Assembly (NCBI GenBank): GCA_021292105.1
Contig: CM037860.1
Location: 10,682,698-10,746,697, forward strand
Length of the DNA: 64,000 bases
Direction of reading: 5' to 3'
From: Anadara kagoshimensis
Taxonomy: Eukaryota; Mollusca; Bivalvia; Arcoida; Arcidae
The position numbers were made by a program, and so were the translations under genes. Positions 22,367-34,150 of this stretch are shown piece by piece (position 1 is the stretch's first letter; each line of letters begins with the position of its first letter). The notes below the pieces were generated by a model. It saw nothing but the letters and a program-made list of their open reading frames with translations. It had not been told where the DNA came from and made no database searches.

Positions 22367-23053
22367 GTGTTATCCACGTCTATTTGTATTGTGCTTGTTT
22401 CACGTTCATGTTGGCTCGACTGTGTACATGTGTTTTGTTGGAAGGGCCGTTTACGTTGTTGAGCGTTGTTGATGTTGTTAGGGCTGTTATTGAGTACATG
22501 TCACTCCTGTTCCTACGGGCTTGGCATGTGTCAGTGCGTTTGTGATAAAAACCCCAAAATGTTGATATTTCTTACGAAACATGCCGGATTTGCATCATTT
22601 CCAAGTTGGCGTCTTTGATAAACAAAATCATATACAATTAAAGTCGGCCAGCTTTCTTAGAAAATGAGTCAGTATCATACCATTTTCACGTCCTTATTGA
22701 CGAGTCAACATGATATATGCGAGGGTTTAATGTCGTATTCCTTACAGAAACAAAACACTCTACCCACCCGATCACGTCTTATAAATTATCCTCTTTTTGT
22801 ACACAATCTTCACAAAATCTTTTTTGTTTTGCTAGGAACAAAGAATAGTGATGTATGTGTTTGCAACAATCAAGACAATTACTTATATCCTTGAACTCTT
22901 ATCCTTTAAAGGTTAAAGTTTTGATGAATTTATGAGAAATGATTTAAAAAGATGATTCTGAATATTGTGTTAATTTTCTCCTGAAGTATAAAAAAGTAAT
23001 GTTGGGAGCAAGTCAGAATAACGGTACTACAGTTAACAAGGTTTCTGTTTTAA
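22367..23053. other. Spacer, no gene seen
   Basis: Short open frames at 22280-22545 begin inside the M1 element and are overlapping frame artefacts; one at 22664-22894 has no supporting features. Confidence 0.45.
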
Positions 23054-23174
23054 AATTTGTAATACTGTCATATACCATTTTTTGAATTTAATCATAAAAT
23101 ACATTCAAAAAATGGTATATATGTATTTTATGATTAAATTAAAAAAATGATATATGACATAACGTTACAATTCA
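23054..23174. mobile_element. Compound foldback element with alternating inverted segments
   Basis: Reading left to right: X (ATATACCATTTTTTGAA), Y (TTTAATCATAAAATACAT), X reversed (TTCAAAAAATGGTATAT), Y reversed (ATGTATTTTATGATTAAA), then X reversed again (TTAAAAAAATGATATAT). The outer ends TTGTAA and TTACAA are also inverted. The DNA can therefore form one long hairpin or two alternative shorter ones. Size and structure suggest a MITE; no second copy is visible here. Confidence 0.75.
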
Positions 23175-24524
23175 ATACACCTTGAAATAGCTAGATTAAG
23201 CATGAACACGCCACAAACGCGAAATACTACACATATACCGTTAAAGCACTTAGAAGGCTAAGGACGTTAAATCGCTTAGTAAGGTTTTTTGAAGATTCCA
23301 TTGTCATGGTCTAGATGAACATCCCCAGTTTACCCAGAGATGGTATGGTAAGATTCAATAAACATTATAAGTTGTGGTTCTGACTCATCAGTTTTGTTAC
23401 TTTTGTTTGTGTGTTCGAATTCTGACCGGTTTCAAAGATTTGTTTAAATTCATGGATTTTATAAAAGCAAAAATCCTAACATTTTTCTAAAGTTGAAAAT
23501 GAAACTGTTGGTATTTTCTTGTCTAAACAAAATGTTGTGTCGTATCCAAAGACGTATTTTGATAATTAAATTATTTGTTGTATAACTCATGACATGTATA
23601 TTAGATAAAGTAAAACTGACATAATTCAGCTTGTATTAGGGTAAAATAACCTGGTATGATGCGATCCTCAAATTTCTGCAAAATAGCAAAAAATTAAAAT
23701 TTCAACAATTATATATATCGACATATCTTTATGTGTATATTACCATTGATGCCGACGAGATTTGACATTTAATGCTAAAAAACTGTCTTGATATTTTATT
23801 TCATAATTGTGTTATATATCACATTGTATCCTCGAAGCTTTAGTTTTGTTAATCTGTCATTCAGAAGGGGGTGTGGTATTAAAAGCTCAATAATGTAACC
23901 TAACACTCTGGTCTTCATTTATAATTGCCATTTAACAAAAAATAATTTGAAAACGTGTTGCTTAATAATCCAGTTATCGCCTTTGTTGTTTTGAACTGAA
24001 TAAAATTTAATTTGAAAAATAAAAAGTCTGCATATTTTTGCCAACCTTCATATTGGTAGTAATTTTCTTAAATTATGTAACTTAAGAAAATTAAAAAGAA
24101 TGCACACATATGAAAAATAACAGCTGTGCCAATTCAACATAAGACATCTGTTTCAAAAAATATCTGCCAATGCATTTTCCCCTAGATAAGCCTGGCTTTA
24201 TAGGTAATTTGTTTTATTAATGCGTCAAGTACGATATTAATTTTGAAATAAATAGCAGCTCTTTTAATTAACGAAATAATAAAACTTGGTCAATGATTGT
24301 TGCAATCCAAAACAAATATGACAATTCATGTCTAACAAACAAGAAAAACATTGTTAGCTTTTTCTGAAGTTGACTAAAATACCCGGCTTTTATGACAATA
24401 CTAACGTTGCGGACTTGTTTATTTCAAAAACCGCAATATGCAATATGGTGACGATATTTTATTTAATGTATTTTCATTAAATGTTACATACATGGCCTGT
24501 ATGATCTGCAAAAAATCAATGACG
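23175..24524. other. AT-rich single-copy region, no gene seen
   Basis: No open frame of note and no repeat recognised. Confidence 0.5.
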
Positions 24525-24670
24525 GATGGAGGGTGTGCTTAGCTAAGCAGGAGGTTCTTACCCTTCCAGAACACCCGGCCTCACTTCCCTGGTGGAAATT
24601 CTCGTATTTAATTTCATTTGCCAGTTTTCCAAATTTGTACTTTGCTTTGGGATTGTAATTTGCGCATGTT
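24525..24670 (+). mobile_element. R1 dispersed repeat, copy a
   Basis: Carries the R1 blocks in order: TTAGCTAAGCAGGAGGTTC, TTACCCTTCCAGAACACC, TCACTTCCCTGGTGGAAATT, TTGCCAGTTTTCCAAA and CTTTGGGATTGTAATTTG. It stops before or diverges in the GGACATGGATTGGTATG segment. Seven R1 copies occur in this window in both orientations. Confidence 0.75.
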
Positions 24671-24775
24671 GCTCAGATGTTGCTTTTTACCAGTTACCTG
24701 TCACTTGCTGGTGTAGTCCTGCAGGAGGAAAACGCCATTAGTCGCTTAGGCACTTAGTTACTCGTACACTTCAAG

Positions 24776-24777
<2 letters not shown>

Positions 24778-24830
<53 letters not shown>
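24778..24830. repeat. TG dinucleotide microsatellite (about 26 units)
   Basis: Pure (TG)n. It is flanked by near-identical TTCAAGAGGTG on the left and CTCAAGAGGTG on the right, as if the flank had been duplicated with the repeat between. A GAAAA pentamer run follows at 24881-24908. Confidence 0.95.
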
Positions 24831-24832
<2 letters not shown>

Positions 24833-26078
24833 AGAACTCAAGAGGTGTAAAATATATTGGTTTCAGGACCAAATTATCCAGAAAAAAGAAAAGAAAAGAA
24901 AAGAAAAGCATGTACTCAAGCAGTAAGTCACAGCAATCAACAACGCATCACGACAATACTTGTCACGAAACAAGGTACAATAAAACATAAATTATGAAAC
25001 TCCTAGAGTTGACACATTAAAATTACAACCACGATAATGTCATTTACAGAACAAGATGTAATAACACTACTGACTTTGAACAGTCATGTGACATAGTGAC
25101 AAATAGTCTTTATTGGTATAGCTCAAACTTATCTCATAAATTGAATGACCTTTTCATAAACCTCATTTTCATGAACAGTGAAACCCTATCCAGTATGTTC
25201 TTGTTTATGCCATAAAAATATTTGTTTGGAATTTTGGACGTAAACACATATACCATACTGGTATACAGATTGGACAGACCTAGATACATGTACTTTTAGG
25301 AAGTCTGGTCAATACAGACAGAGGACAATAATTTTAATGTTTGATTCGTATATATATTGTCTGAACAAGAATGTTCGCAGAAATACTAACTGAAATAGAT
25401 AAATGTCTGTCATCTTCAATTCAAATTAGATTATATATACATAAAATAAAATTAGAGATATAATCTTAAATACTGGTACATGATAAAAACAAGTTTTTGA
25501 AGCGTGACAGCCTTTAATGAAGTGTTCGTATAATTAATAAATATATAATGTTTTTTTTTATTAAGAAAGGCGAAAATTAAAACTGTTTTGTCATGTTTCA
25601 TAAAATCAATTCAAGGTTTAACATTATAAGTTTTTGTTTAAACGCGTATCAAATTCGTGAAATATTTCGGATTACTTGTCAAGGTGAAACCGTTTACCTT
25701 TTCCTAATCTATCAAAGTCTTCGATCATTTTATTGAATATATTAATTAATTATAAAAAGATAGAACTGCGTCAATGTAATTTAAGTAAATGTAATATTTT
25801 ATGAAAAGGACAAATTTATAACACTAATAACATTTGTCATTTGGACTTTTTTCTGAGCACCTTGAACAGTCAGTTGATCAGGTGACGTATATTACAGGTG
25901 TGTAGCATTAAGTTACAGTAACAATCATTGGATCATGATAAAATTTCAAAAAATTACTTTTCTCCAGACAAATAAATCTCTGGACTTTTACTGTATTTTA
26001 TTTTGAAAAAATATTGAAATTCATGTTGCATTCAATATCAAAATATATTATCTCCATATACAAATGTTATTCCGGTCC
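24831..26078. other. AT-rich single-copy region with GAAAA microsatellite
   Basis: (GAAAA)n at 24881-24908, otherwise no gene or repeat recognised. Confidence 0.55.
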
Positions 26079-26275
26079 AATGGATCTCGGATTTCGGCAC
26101 TGTACCATGTGATTAATACCTCAAAGTTTGTGTGAAATATTTTGGAAACGTTTAGGTTGCAAATTACACAATAACGTCGATTCTACGGGGAAAACATGAG
26201 CTGATATGATTAATATCCAATAGAAATAATCTTTCCGCACAAACATTCACTTAATACAACGACGAAATCCATTTC
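26079..26275. mobile_element. M3 MITE-like element, degraded copy
   Basis: Ends AATGGATCTCGGATT and, reverse-complemented, AAATGGATTTCGTCG, with GTACCATGTGATTAATACCT inside the left end and TTCCGCACAAACATT inside the right. It aligns along its length with the better-preserved element at 34151-34353 (shared GTACC.CGTGAT.AATACC, TTTTGGAAA, GGGAAAAC, CATATCCA-like and CCGCACAAA blocks). Confidence 0.7.
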
Positions 26276-26619
26276 TGTATAAGGAGATATGGTATTCATA
26301 TTATATGCAAGGTAAACACAATGTAGCCGTGGTATTTCGAAATCAAGAAAATGTGGAAATGTTTAGAAACAAGTTCTCCTTCGTGAATTATTTGCTATTG
26401 AATTAGTCGACGTTTTGTTTCTAAAACCACATTGCGGTTGTGCAATTTACCTCACACAAGACTTTTTGTATGACATAAAGTAATTTTCAGAAATCAAACT
26501 ATCTATTAGGGCGTTTTATTTATATTTTCAATAAAAGTTTGCTATGTAGGATATTTTGAAGATATGTAACAATACAGCATGTTAAGTGTATGTTATACAT
26601 GTATGTATGCTTTATGACT
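26276..26619. other. Spacer, no gene seen
   Basis: AT-rich sequence, nothing recognised. Confidence 0.45.
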
Positions 26620-26885
26620 ATGTGACCGTCATCACAACATTGTTGATAAGTATGATGTCTCTATATACAAAATTACCTTGTATATATTTGACGTCCCATA
26701 GTTCCATGTTCCTTTAGTTTCCAATTTTGATTACACATATTCATGTGGCGGATGTACCTAGCTAAACAGGAGTTTTTTTTTTTTACAATTCCGGGGTCGC
26801 CAGTCTCACTTCACCGGCGGTGGAAATTCAAGTGTTTAGCCTAATTTGTCAGCTTTGGACATGGATTGGTATGTAAGTTTTCATT
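26620..26885 (+). mobile_element. R1 dispersed repeat, copy b (long)
   Basis: Runs from GTCATCACAACATTGTTGA through GATGTCTCTATATACAAAAT, CCCATAGTTCCATGTTCC, GCGGATGTACCTAGCTAAAC, TCACTTCACCGGCGGTGGAA to GGACATGGATTGGTATG. It is the best full-length reference for the family here. Its TTTGACGTCCCATAG junction is the empty site for the M1 insertion in copy c. Confidence 0.8.
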
Positions 26886-28620
26886 ATAAAATTACATAAA
26901 AACATATATAAATAGATTGTGCAGCAATACAAAAGAAATATTCATGATTTGGGCGTTTGACACCTTTTTTCTCGCCCTCCCTCTTTCCGATATGAAAGTT
27001 TATTGCTAAATTTGACATATCTCTAAGATGTATAATAGTAATCTATAAACTGTAACAAAATGATATAATACCCCATAAATAGGTACAATGGATAAAAACA
27101 GTGAAAACACGTGTTTTGACAATGCTATACTGGAAACATTGTTAATTTTCATACATTACCGAAACTTGAGAATTAATAATTAAGACCACAATATCATTTT
27201 AAATGCTTAAAAAGCACGAAGTATGTGTAATTTACAAGGCATTTGTATGTATGAACAAAGTTAACTCGTGTTATAAAACGTGACAACTATTTTAATAATG
27301 ACAATATAACGGTAATCAAACTCATAAAAATGTCATATTTTTACAAAAAACAGAAATTGAGAAAATGCAGTTTAAGTAGAACACTCTTAAAGTTTACTCT
27401 TCATTCCTGACAGTTATAGAGAAAATCTACTGGTAAAGAATTCGGCCTTGTTGTGTAATTTTTGCATTCATTATCAAAATTAAGATATTTATCATCATGT
27501 TATGAAATTAATCTCATTTAATGTTTGTCGTGATTCCAATTTAATAATTTGGACCAGGGTGACCAAGCTTTAGCCTATAACATTGCTGTGGGTTCGAACA
27601 CGATCAAATAACTGAATCAAATGGATTATCTATTCTATTTTCGTTCAGTGTCAATCTCAATACAAAACCGTGTATTCTTGTCGTTGGGTGTTACTGGTTG
27701 CTAGGGTTCTATAAGATGGTAACCGACTTATCCAAGTGGTTTGCGATGTTAGAACAATGCTGGGCCATATCACTTGCAGATAATTTTACGTGTGACGTCA
27801 TTGGTACCTAAATGGCTGTTCTAGTCACTGGGCTTAGAAGTCGTAAGAGGTTCTTCAAGGAAAAAAAACAAATACAAAAATCGTTAAATATGCAAGTAAC
27901 AATTGAACTGTTTAGAAATGTAATGTATAGTGTTTTAATTTCGCAAAGCAATTTAACCAATGCTCAAGCGTGTGGTGCTCATTTTACTTTGCATTGCACT
28001 ATGAGCCATTATAAAACAGCTCGATGCTGAAGAGGACAGCGCCCATGTAGTGTTTTATTACAGAAACTAGACTATTTAAAAGGACATCTTTCCGTTCAAT
28101 ACTTTCAAAATTGGGTGAACAAAGCGATGTACATGTATTGTTAGAAGGTGTTGAAATACGCCAACAAATTCCAAACATTTATATAAAAGATAATTAGTTT
28201 GAAATGATATATGTATAATTAGTTTGAAGCAGTATATAGGTTCTTTTGAACAAAAACTTATATTCTATTAAATTACATTGACTTTAGAATGAATCAAATG
28301 TTGTTACATAGTTTAGATTACATGGTGCTTAATTGCAAAAAAGTATAGACTTGATTAACAATATAAGCGCCTACAACATTAGATATATTATCAAAAAGAA
28401 CAATAATAAGAAGAATGAAAAAATAAAAAGGAATGGCGTTTATAAAAGTAAAGTAATACAGGATCACTGAAAGAATTAGACTTGAAATATTTGCTAAGGC
28501 GTTAAGGTTACTACGTTGCTTAGTTTGCAACGTAAAAAGAGCAATGATTTGTTATTCCTCTATGATAATATATATCATTCTTATATCAAATTACATTCCA
28601 TCGCGAATCAATATTATATA
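26886..28620. other. AT-rich single-copy region, no gene seen
   Basis: A weak tRNA-like patch (GGGTTCGAACAC near 27591-27602, resembling a B-box) lies downstream of GGACCAGGGTGACCAAGC, but no cloverleaf or SINE tail supports it. Short open frames at 27812-28030 and 28318-28530 lack features. Confidence 0.45.
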
Positions 28621-28896
<276 letters not shown>

Positions 28897-29189
28897 TATC
28901 TTATTAAAGTGTCACATTCATAGTTACATATATCTAAATACACATGATTATGATACATAAAAGAAATTACATATTATTAAAAACGTACTATGAAACCCAG
29001 CAATGATGACTTACGAGACACTAAATACTTAAAATTATAGCATAATCATAGGGTAAGTTTACACTGGTACTCCCCCATGACCATTGAATTTTATGTTAAA
29101 TTTAGAAAAAAAATATTTTTCACAATAAATAAATAAACAAATAGAACTCTTTCCCATCGCCATGGCATTTAGTAAAGCACTTGATGGAA
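28897..29189. other. Spacer, no gene seen
   Basis: AT-rich sequence between the TAAG microsatellite and R1 copy c. Nothing recognised. Confidence 0.45.
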
Positions 29190-29208
29190 CAGATTAATAA
29201 AACAAAAG

Positions 29209-30026
29209 CCAAACATACCAATCCATGTCCAAACCACAGTTCCAAACATACCAATCCATGTCCAAACCACGGTCCCAAACATACCAATCCATGTCCAAAC
29301 CACAGTTCCAAACATACCACTCATGTCCAAACCACAGTCCCAAACATACCAATCCATTTCCAAACCACAGTCCCAAACAAACCAATCCATGTTCAAACCA
29401 CAGTTCCAAACATACCAATCCATGTCCAAACCACAGTTCCAAACATACCACTCATGTCCAAACCACAGTCCCAAACATACCAATCCATTTCCAAACCACA
29501 GTCCCAAACAAACCAATCCATGTTCAAACCACAGTTCCAAACATACCAATCAATGTCCAAACCAAAGTCCCAAACATACCAATCTATGTCAAAACCACAG
29601 TCCCAAACATACCAATCCATGTCCAAACCACAGTCCCAAACATACCAATCCATTTCCTAACCACAGTCCCAAACATACCAATCCATGTCCAAACCACAGT
29701 CCCAAACATACCAATCTATGTCAAAACCACAGTCCCAAACATACCAATCCATGTCCAAACATACCAATTCATGTCCAAACCAGTCCCAAACATACCAATC
29801 TATGTCAAAACCACAGTCCCAAACATACCAATCCATGTCCAAACCACAGTCCATGTCCATACCACAGTCCCAAACATACCAATCCATGTCTAAACGTACC
29901 AATCCATGTCCAAACCACAGTCCCAAACATACCAATCCATGTCCAAACCACAGTCCCAAACATACCAATCCATGTCCAAACCACAGTCCCAAACATACCA
30001 ATCCATGTCCAAACCACAGTCCCAAA
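29209..30026. repeat. 33 bp minisatellite, about 25 units
   Basis: Unit made of CAAACATACCAATCCATG followed by TCCAAACCACAGTCC; plus strand almost all A and C with two G per unit. Variants include CCATTTCC, CTATGTCA and a short ACCACTCATG form. The unit is the reverse complement of the single-copy R1 segment GATTGTGGTTTGGACATGG plus ATTGGTATGTTTG. Because 33 is 11 codons, open frames of 60-237 residues occur on both strands; the Thr-Tyr-Gln-Ser-Met-Ser-Lys-Pro-Gln-Ser-Gln periodicity is not evidence of a protein. Confidence 0.95.
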
Positions 30027-30202
30027 TGTAAAGTAAAAACTTCGATCGAAGCTGGAAAATAGTGTTAAACACGTGAACTTTCACCAGGGAAATGATGCCG
30101 GTGCTCTGGAAGGGTAAGCGCCCTTTGTTTAACTAGCTACACCCGCCAGGTGTGTAATCACAATTGGGAACAAAAGGAACATGGAACTATGGGATGACAA
30201 AT

Positions 30203-30300
30203 TTGTCATGTGCTACTTTTGAATTTTTATAAAATAATGTACATAACAATACTTTTGAATGCATTTATTTATAAAAATTCAATAGTAGCACATGACATGT
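30203..30300. mobile_element. M1 MITE-like element, copy 4, with ACAAAT target duplication
   Basis: Arms TTGTCATGTGCTACTTTTGA and, reverse-complemented, TGTCATGTGCTACTATTGAA. Flanked by ACAAAT at 30197-30202 and 30301-30306. R1 copy b at about 26683-26700 has the uninterrupted site (on the minus strand GGGACGTCAAATATATAC), so removing the element and one ACAAAT restores R1. This is the best-supported insertion of the family. Confidence 0.85.
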
Positions 30301-30370
30301 ACAAATACATACACGGTAATTTTGGCTACAGAGACATCATAATTTAAGACGTCATATGTGTGTCAGTTAA

Positions 30371-30930
30371 TAAGGAGTCCGTAACGAACGTACTCAGTAT
30401 TTACATTTTAGGGGGCTTAAAATCCACAGAGCTGCAATGAACAATATAGCTTAGACGTTTTCTAAATGCACAGTAACAGTTTATAGGCACCACCAAAATG
30501 TTGACAATTATATATATATTTTTTTCAGTTCAGAATTAAAGTACTTTTTCGTCAGCATTTGAGAAATGTGAATTTGATTTCATTTTGTCCTAAAGGGCGA
30601 GACTGTAAAGATATTGCACAGTTTATACGGTGAATAGGGTACAAATCAATTATGAGACAGAATCGCTGAAAAATTCACTTGAATCTGAATTTCCTAAAGT
30701 TTAACAATAAAATGCAAGAATGCTATGTATTTTGACTGGAGGGAAGTCTAAACCAAGTCATACAGTGCTGATGTTAAATTACATTGCTTTAAAATAAAAC
30801 CAAATGCATAGAGGTGAAACATATATTTTATCATTACTTTGCACTTACTTATAGTTAAATGATATGTGCCTTTAAGATTAGGGTTTTGTCTAAATGCGTG
30901 TCGACTAAACGATGACGACACTTGCATAAA
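30371..30930. other. AT-rich spacer, no gene seen
   Basis: Nothing recognised apart from a short TATATATA run near 30512-30520. Confidence 0.45.
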
Positions 30931-30968
30931 ATGAAAGGCCCATGGGCCTATTTGCCTACCTGAGATTT
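30931..30968 (-). repeat. R4 terminal fragment with 14 bp palindrome
   Basis: Perfect palindrome AGGCCCATGGGCCT at 30936-30949. Reverse-complemented, the segment reads CTCAGGTAGGC, a short spacer, then the palindrome, matching the right end of R4 near 61605-61650 (CTCAGGTGAGCG, then AGCCCATGGTCCTCTTG). Interpreted as a detached terminus of that family. Confidence 0.5.
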
Positions 30969-31588
30969 GGTGACAACTGAATGTCTAAGCTCCGTGATAA
31001 AATGTCATTTTCTTGAGAAAAAAATGTATTTCATGGACAATAACTTATGCATTTTCTCATTCAAATTCATATACCCGGTCAATAACTTCATTGATAATCA
31101 TATACATATGTAGCCTATGTTGATTATTTCAAAAAATTATTTACGCATTACACAACTGAAAATGGAAATATTAGTTAAAATAATGCAAAAATACATATTT
31201 TCAACCTTAATGCTAAACGAGTAACTCATTTTTTACTTACTTTCACGAAATGAACAAACTATAAGCTAAAGACAACAGAGAATATAAATTCAACATAGAA
31301 TTTTGTTACAGATTTCATAATAAAAAATGTTTAAAATGAGGCCTAATTTGTATCTAAATTAAACCAATCTTTTATGACAAAACTGCCCAGACGCTACTTA
31401 ATCATTGAATTTGTTAAATTAGTAAACTTATACATGACACATAAACTGTCATTTATCCATCAAAAGCGATATCACTTGAACACACAGAAGTGATATATTA
31501 ACAGCCATTTATCATCTCATTATTTTATTTTAAGCAGTCAGCTGATGTGTACATATTTACTGCTAACATCATTGCTGACGTTTCATAC
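30969..31588. other. AT-rich spacer, no gene seen
   Basis: Nothing recognised. Confidence 0.45.
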
Positions 31589-31654
31589 TGTCATGTGCTA
31601 CTTTCGATTTTTTTTATAAAATAATCAAAATGTATTCAAAAGTAACACATTACA
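31589..31654. mobile_element. M1 MITE-like foldback element, copy 5
   Basis: TGTCATGTGCTACTTTCGAT pairs with ATTCAAAAGTAACACATTACA across an AT core. Target duplication not evident. Confidence 0.7.
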
Positions 31655-32328
31655 ATCCAACTAATTATCTTTTGTTAAATTATTCAGATAAACAACAGTG
31701 AAAACTTGCAAATCTCGTTTGAAATCTCGTCCACCAATTTGACGTGACCGTCCATGTTTCGGGAGGCCATTTGACGCAATTTCTACTCGAATTGACTGTA
31801 AATCTTCATCTTGGTCTTATGGCGAAGTTACGACGTCAAATTGCCTTATCTAAAAACCCAAGTGTTCAAAGGGGACCCGAAAGTTGGAAACGGGTTAAAC
31901 AAGGAAGTTACGGTTACTCGGGACCAATCATTTTATTTTAAACCATTCTGTTTCATTGATTGAAAAAACACAAAAAAATACGGGAGTTTTCAACAAATGT
32001 TTACATGAAATTGATCGTATTTTGGTCTGGCTTCTTGACGTCATTTGTCATGATGTAAACAACGTTAACAAAGAGAAGCATCTCTTTCGCTGGACATTTA
32101 AACCTGATACGACCATTTTCTTGTAAACATGTTGTGAGAAAAAGAATATACATTCATCTGTTTATTTATGTGATAACAATGCTGTCTGACAAAACATCTC
32201 AGAATCAGGTTATCTTTTGAAAAAAAAATCTCACAATCATAGCAGCGTAATGTTTTTTATTCCAAGCAAATGAATAATGTTTCAAAACGACAACCTTGAA
32301 CTTCTTAATATCACCGTCAAGTACTACT
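31655..32328. other. Spacer with an unexplained 65-codon open frame
   Basis: The plus-strand frame 31744-31941 (start MTVHVSGGHLTQ, containing AKLRRQIALSKNPSVQRG) has balanced composition and a locally higher GC content than its flanks. No splice signals, family or duplicate was recognised, so it is left uncalled. Confidence 0.35.
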
Positions 32329-32393
32329 TTGTAATTTTACTACTTTTTAATGTATTGTTTTATGCTGAAAATGTCAAAAGTAGCACATCACAT
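32329..32393. mobile_element. M1 MITE-like foldback element, copy 6 (degraded)
   Basis: Right end AAAAGTAGCACATCACA is typical; the left end is weaker (GTACTACTTTGTAATTTTAC) and appears partly duplicated. Confidence 0.5.
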
Positions 32394-32544
32394 CACCAAT
32401 GTTGTTAGTTACAGTTTTTGCAGTTTCACAGTAACCGCCGTACTAAATTCGATTTAAGTTAGTTTTGAAGTGTCTTCAATTTGAATTTTACTTAGTAATG
32501 CTAAAGAAGAAAAGCAAATAAAAAAAGGTGTCTCGAATATATAT

Positions 32545-32650
32545 CTAATAATTAATCTTATAATATTAACTAATTAATTATTTGATTAATTTATAAATTA
32601 TTTAATTAATTTATTAATTATTTGATTAAGTTATTAATTAATTAATCCAT
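32545..32650. repeat. TTAATTAA-type AT repeat
   Basis: Alternating TAATTATTTGATTAA and ATTAATTTATTAAT words, about 30 bp periodicity, almost pure A+T. Could be an AT-rich unwinding or matrix-type segment, but this is speculation. Confidence 0.7.
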
Positions 32651-33079
32651 TCATTCATATAAATACTCATTTTCCTATAGCAAGGAATTACACATAAATA
32701 ACAAAAGAAAAAACGGCAATAAGATATCATATTTATCGAATATTTCGATACTGGAATGTAAGCTTCAAAATAGTATAATCCGAGGGGAGCAGGGAATCCT
32801 GAATCATGTGAAAACCAGTAGAAATCATATTTCACGGAAAGGAACTACTTGAGTTACACGCCCTGTTGGGCATTTCATGTCTATTTAAGGATAAAATATC
32901 AAATAAATAAAAATAGTAAAAATTGCTTCCCTATTGTTATTAATAGTATATATATATATAATTTTAACATTTTTAGCAGAAATTTTTTTTTCTTTCAGGC
33001 ATTGTGATTGGCCGCACCTTATCAGTTATATTTGTGCATGATATGAATCGCTCTCAGTGACGCCATGTTATTATGCACG
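32651..33079. other. Spacer, no gene seen
   Basis: Contains a TATATATATATATA run near 32947-32960. Nothing else recognised. Confidence 0.45.
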
Positions 33080-33350
33080 ACCCAAAGAAACTGAAAGAGA
33101 CAGTGTAAGACAGAGACATCTAAAATGCTTCCTGTCCAGAACGAGATTCAACGAGTTTGAGATATTTGTCTTACACTCTTACTGGTGTAGGATTCTTTTT
33201 CTCACACATTTGCAACATAACGCTGTGTAAACAAATGTCTGCTTTAAATGTTCAGTGTTCATGCCATCATCCGAGTCTTCTGAAATTGACGTCATCATAT
33301 TTTAAAAGATCTTCAACTAATTTGAAACTAAAGGAATAAAGATAAGATAC
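33080..33350 (+). repeat. R3 dispersed repeat, copy 1
   Basis: Shares with the minus strand of 36640-36845 the ordered blocks GTAAGACAGAGA, TGCTTCCTGTC, TACTGGTGTAGGATTCTTTT, CTCACACA and, further on, CCGAGTCTTCTGAAA with GACGTCATCA. About 250 bp, non-coding; the overlapping open frame 33157-33339 is not called. Confidence 0.65.
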
Positions 33351-34150
33351 AATACACCATATTAACACAATCCTATTCTATTTATATGTAAAATGCAACT
33401 ACTGAATTTGGGAGTTCATGACACTTGATACCCTAATATATATAATACCATCCAATGATGTGGTTCTTGCATAACAGTTATATTTATTTTAAAATCAGTG
33501 GAACCTAAAGTGTAAATAAAACAGTAAAGACTGATACATTACAGAATGGATTTTATGAAAAAATCATTCTAGTTTCGCCATCAAGTTAGTACGACCTTAC
33601 AGCGTCATTTATATCAATTGATTTAATATATGCAAGACACTGATCAGACGCATTCAATTGGCAACCGGATATATTTTGTTTATTCTACCATGTTGGTTAC
33701 AAATACAGATATATAAAATGTTTCGTGATTGTTAATTTGACACATATCTTTGTCATGCATGTCACATTATCTCATGCTTGAGAATTACTAAAATTGACAT
33801 GTTATTTAATTGATTTTTGTGCACATTTCGTGAATGAAAATTCATTTAATTCAAGCAGTTGTCATTTTGTCAATAGAGTATTTAACGCCCGAGGTTTTGT
33901 AGTTCAGAACAAAAACACTTCACATTATAAACAACAAAACATATGGTCTGGCTAAATTGTAAAAAGCGCCCACTCATTAAGACCACAAGGCCTCCCATGC
34001 CCTAAGATGGAATTCCATTCGAGCAGGTCCTAGCATGTCGTTTCCCTCGCCGAAGGTAAGTAGTTTTCCTCAAGTACTCCGGTGTCCTCCACCGTACTTC
34101 AAAAATAACCAGTTTGTCTTGTATCCGTCCACAGTAGGCAATTTTATTAT
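33351..34150. other. Spacer, no gene seen
   Basis: AT-rich up to about 33950. The last 180 bp are more GC-rich and contain GTACTCCGGTGTCCTCCACC (34074-34093), a phrase that resembles a widespread animal interspersed repeat, but I cannot define an element. Confidence 0.4.

Larger units (their letters stand above)
29190..30370 (-). mobile_element. R1 dispersed repeat, copy c, with expanded internal minisatellite
   Basis: On the minus strand the R1 order is: GATGTCTCTGTAGCC (about 30333-30347), then CCCATAGTTCCATGTTCC, TGTAGCTAGTTAAACAAAGG, TTACCCTTCCAGAGCACCGG, CAGCTTCGATCGAAG, and finally the GGACATGGATTGGTATGTTTG segment, here amplified into the 33 bp array at 29209-30026. An M1 element is inserted at 30203-30300. 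The element is therefore both host to a transposon and source of a minisatellite. Confidence 0.8.

Noticed and set aside
27545..27610. Possible tRNA gene or SINE head (GGGTTCGAACAC)
   Set aside because: Only a B-box-like motif; no A-box at proper spacing, no cloverleaf, no SINE tail.
29181..30062. Overlapping open frames up to 237 residues on both strands with an 11-residue repeat
   Set aside because: Explained by a 33 bp repeat; open in several frames, and the unit is a known part of a dispersed non-coding repeat.
31744..31941. 65-residue plus-strand frame of balanced composition
   Set aside because: No homologous copy, splice signals or family recognised; length within chance expectation.
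34074..34093. GTACTCCGGTGTCCTCCACC, resembling a common animal repeat
   Set aside because: Too short and isolated to define an element boundary.
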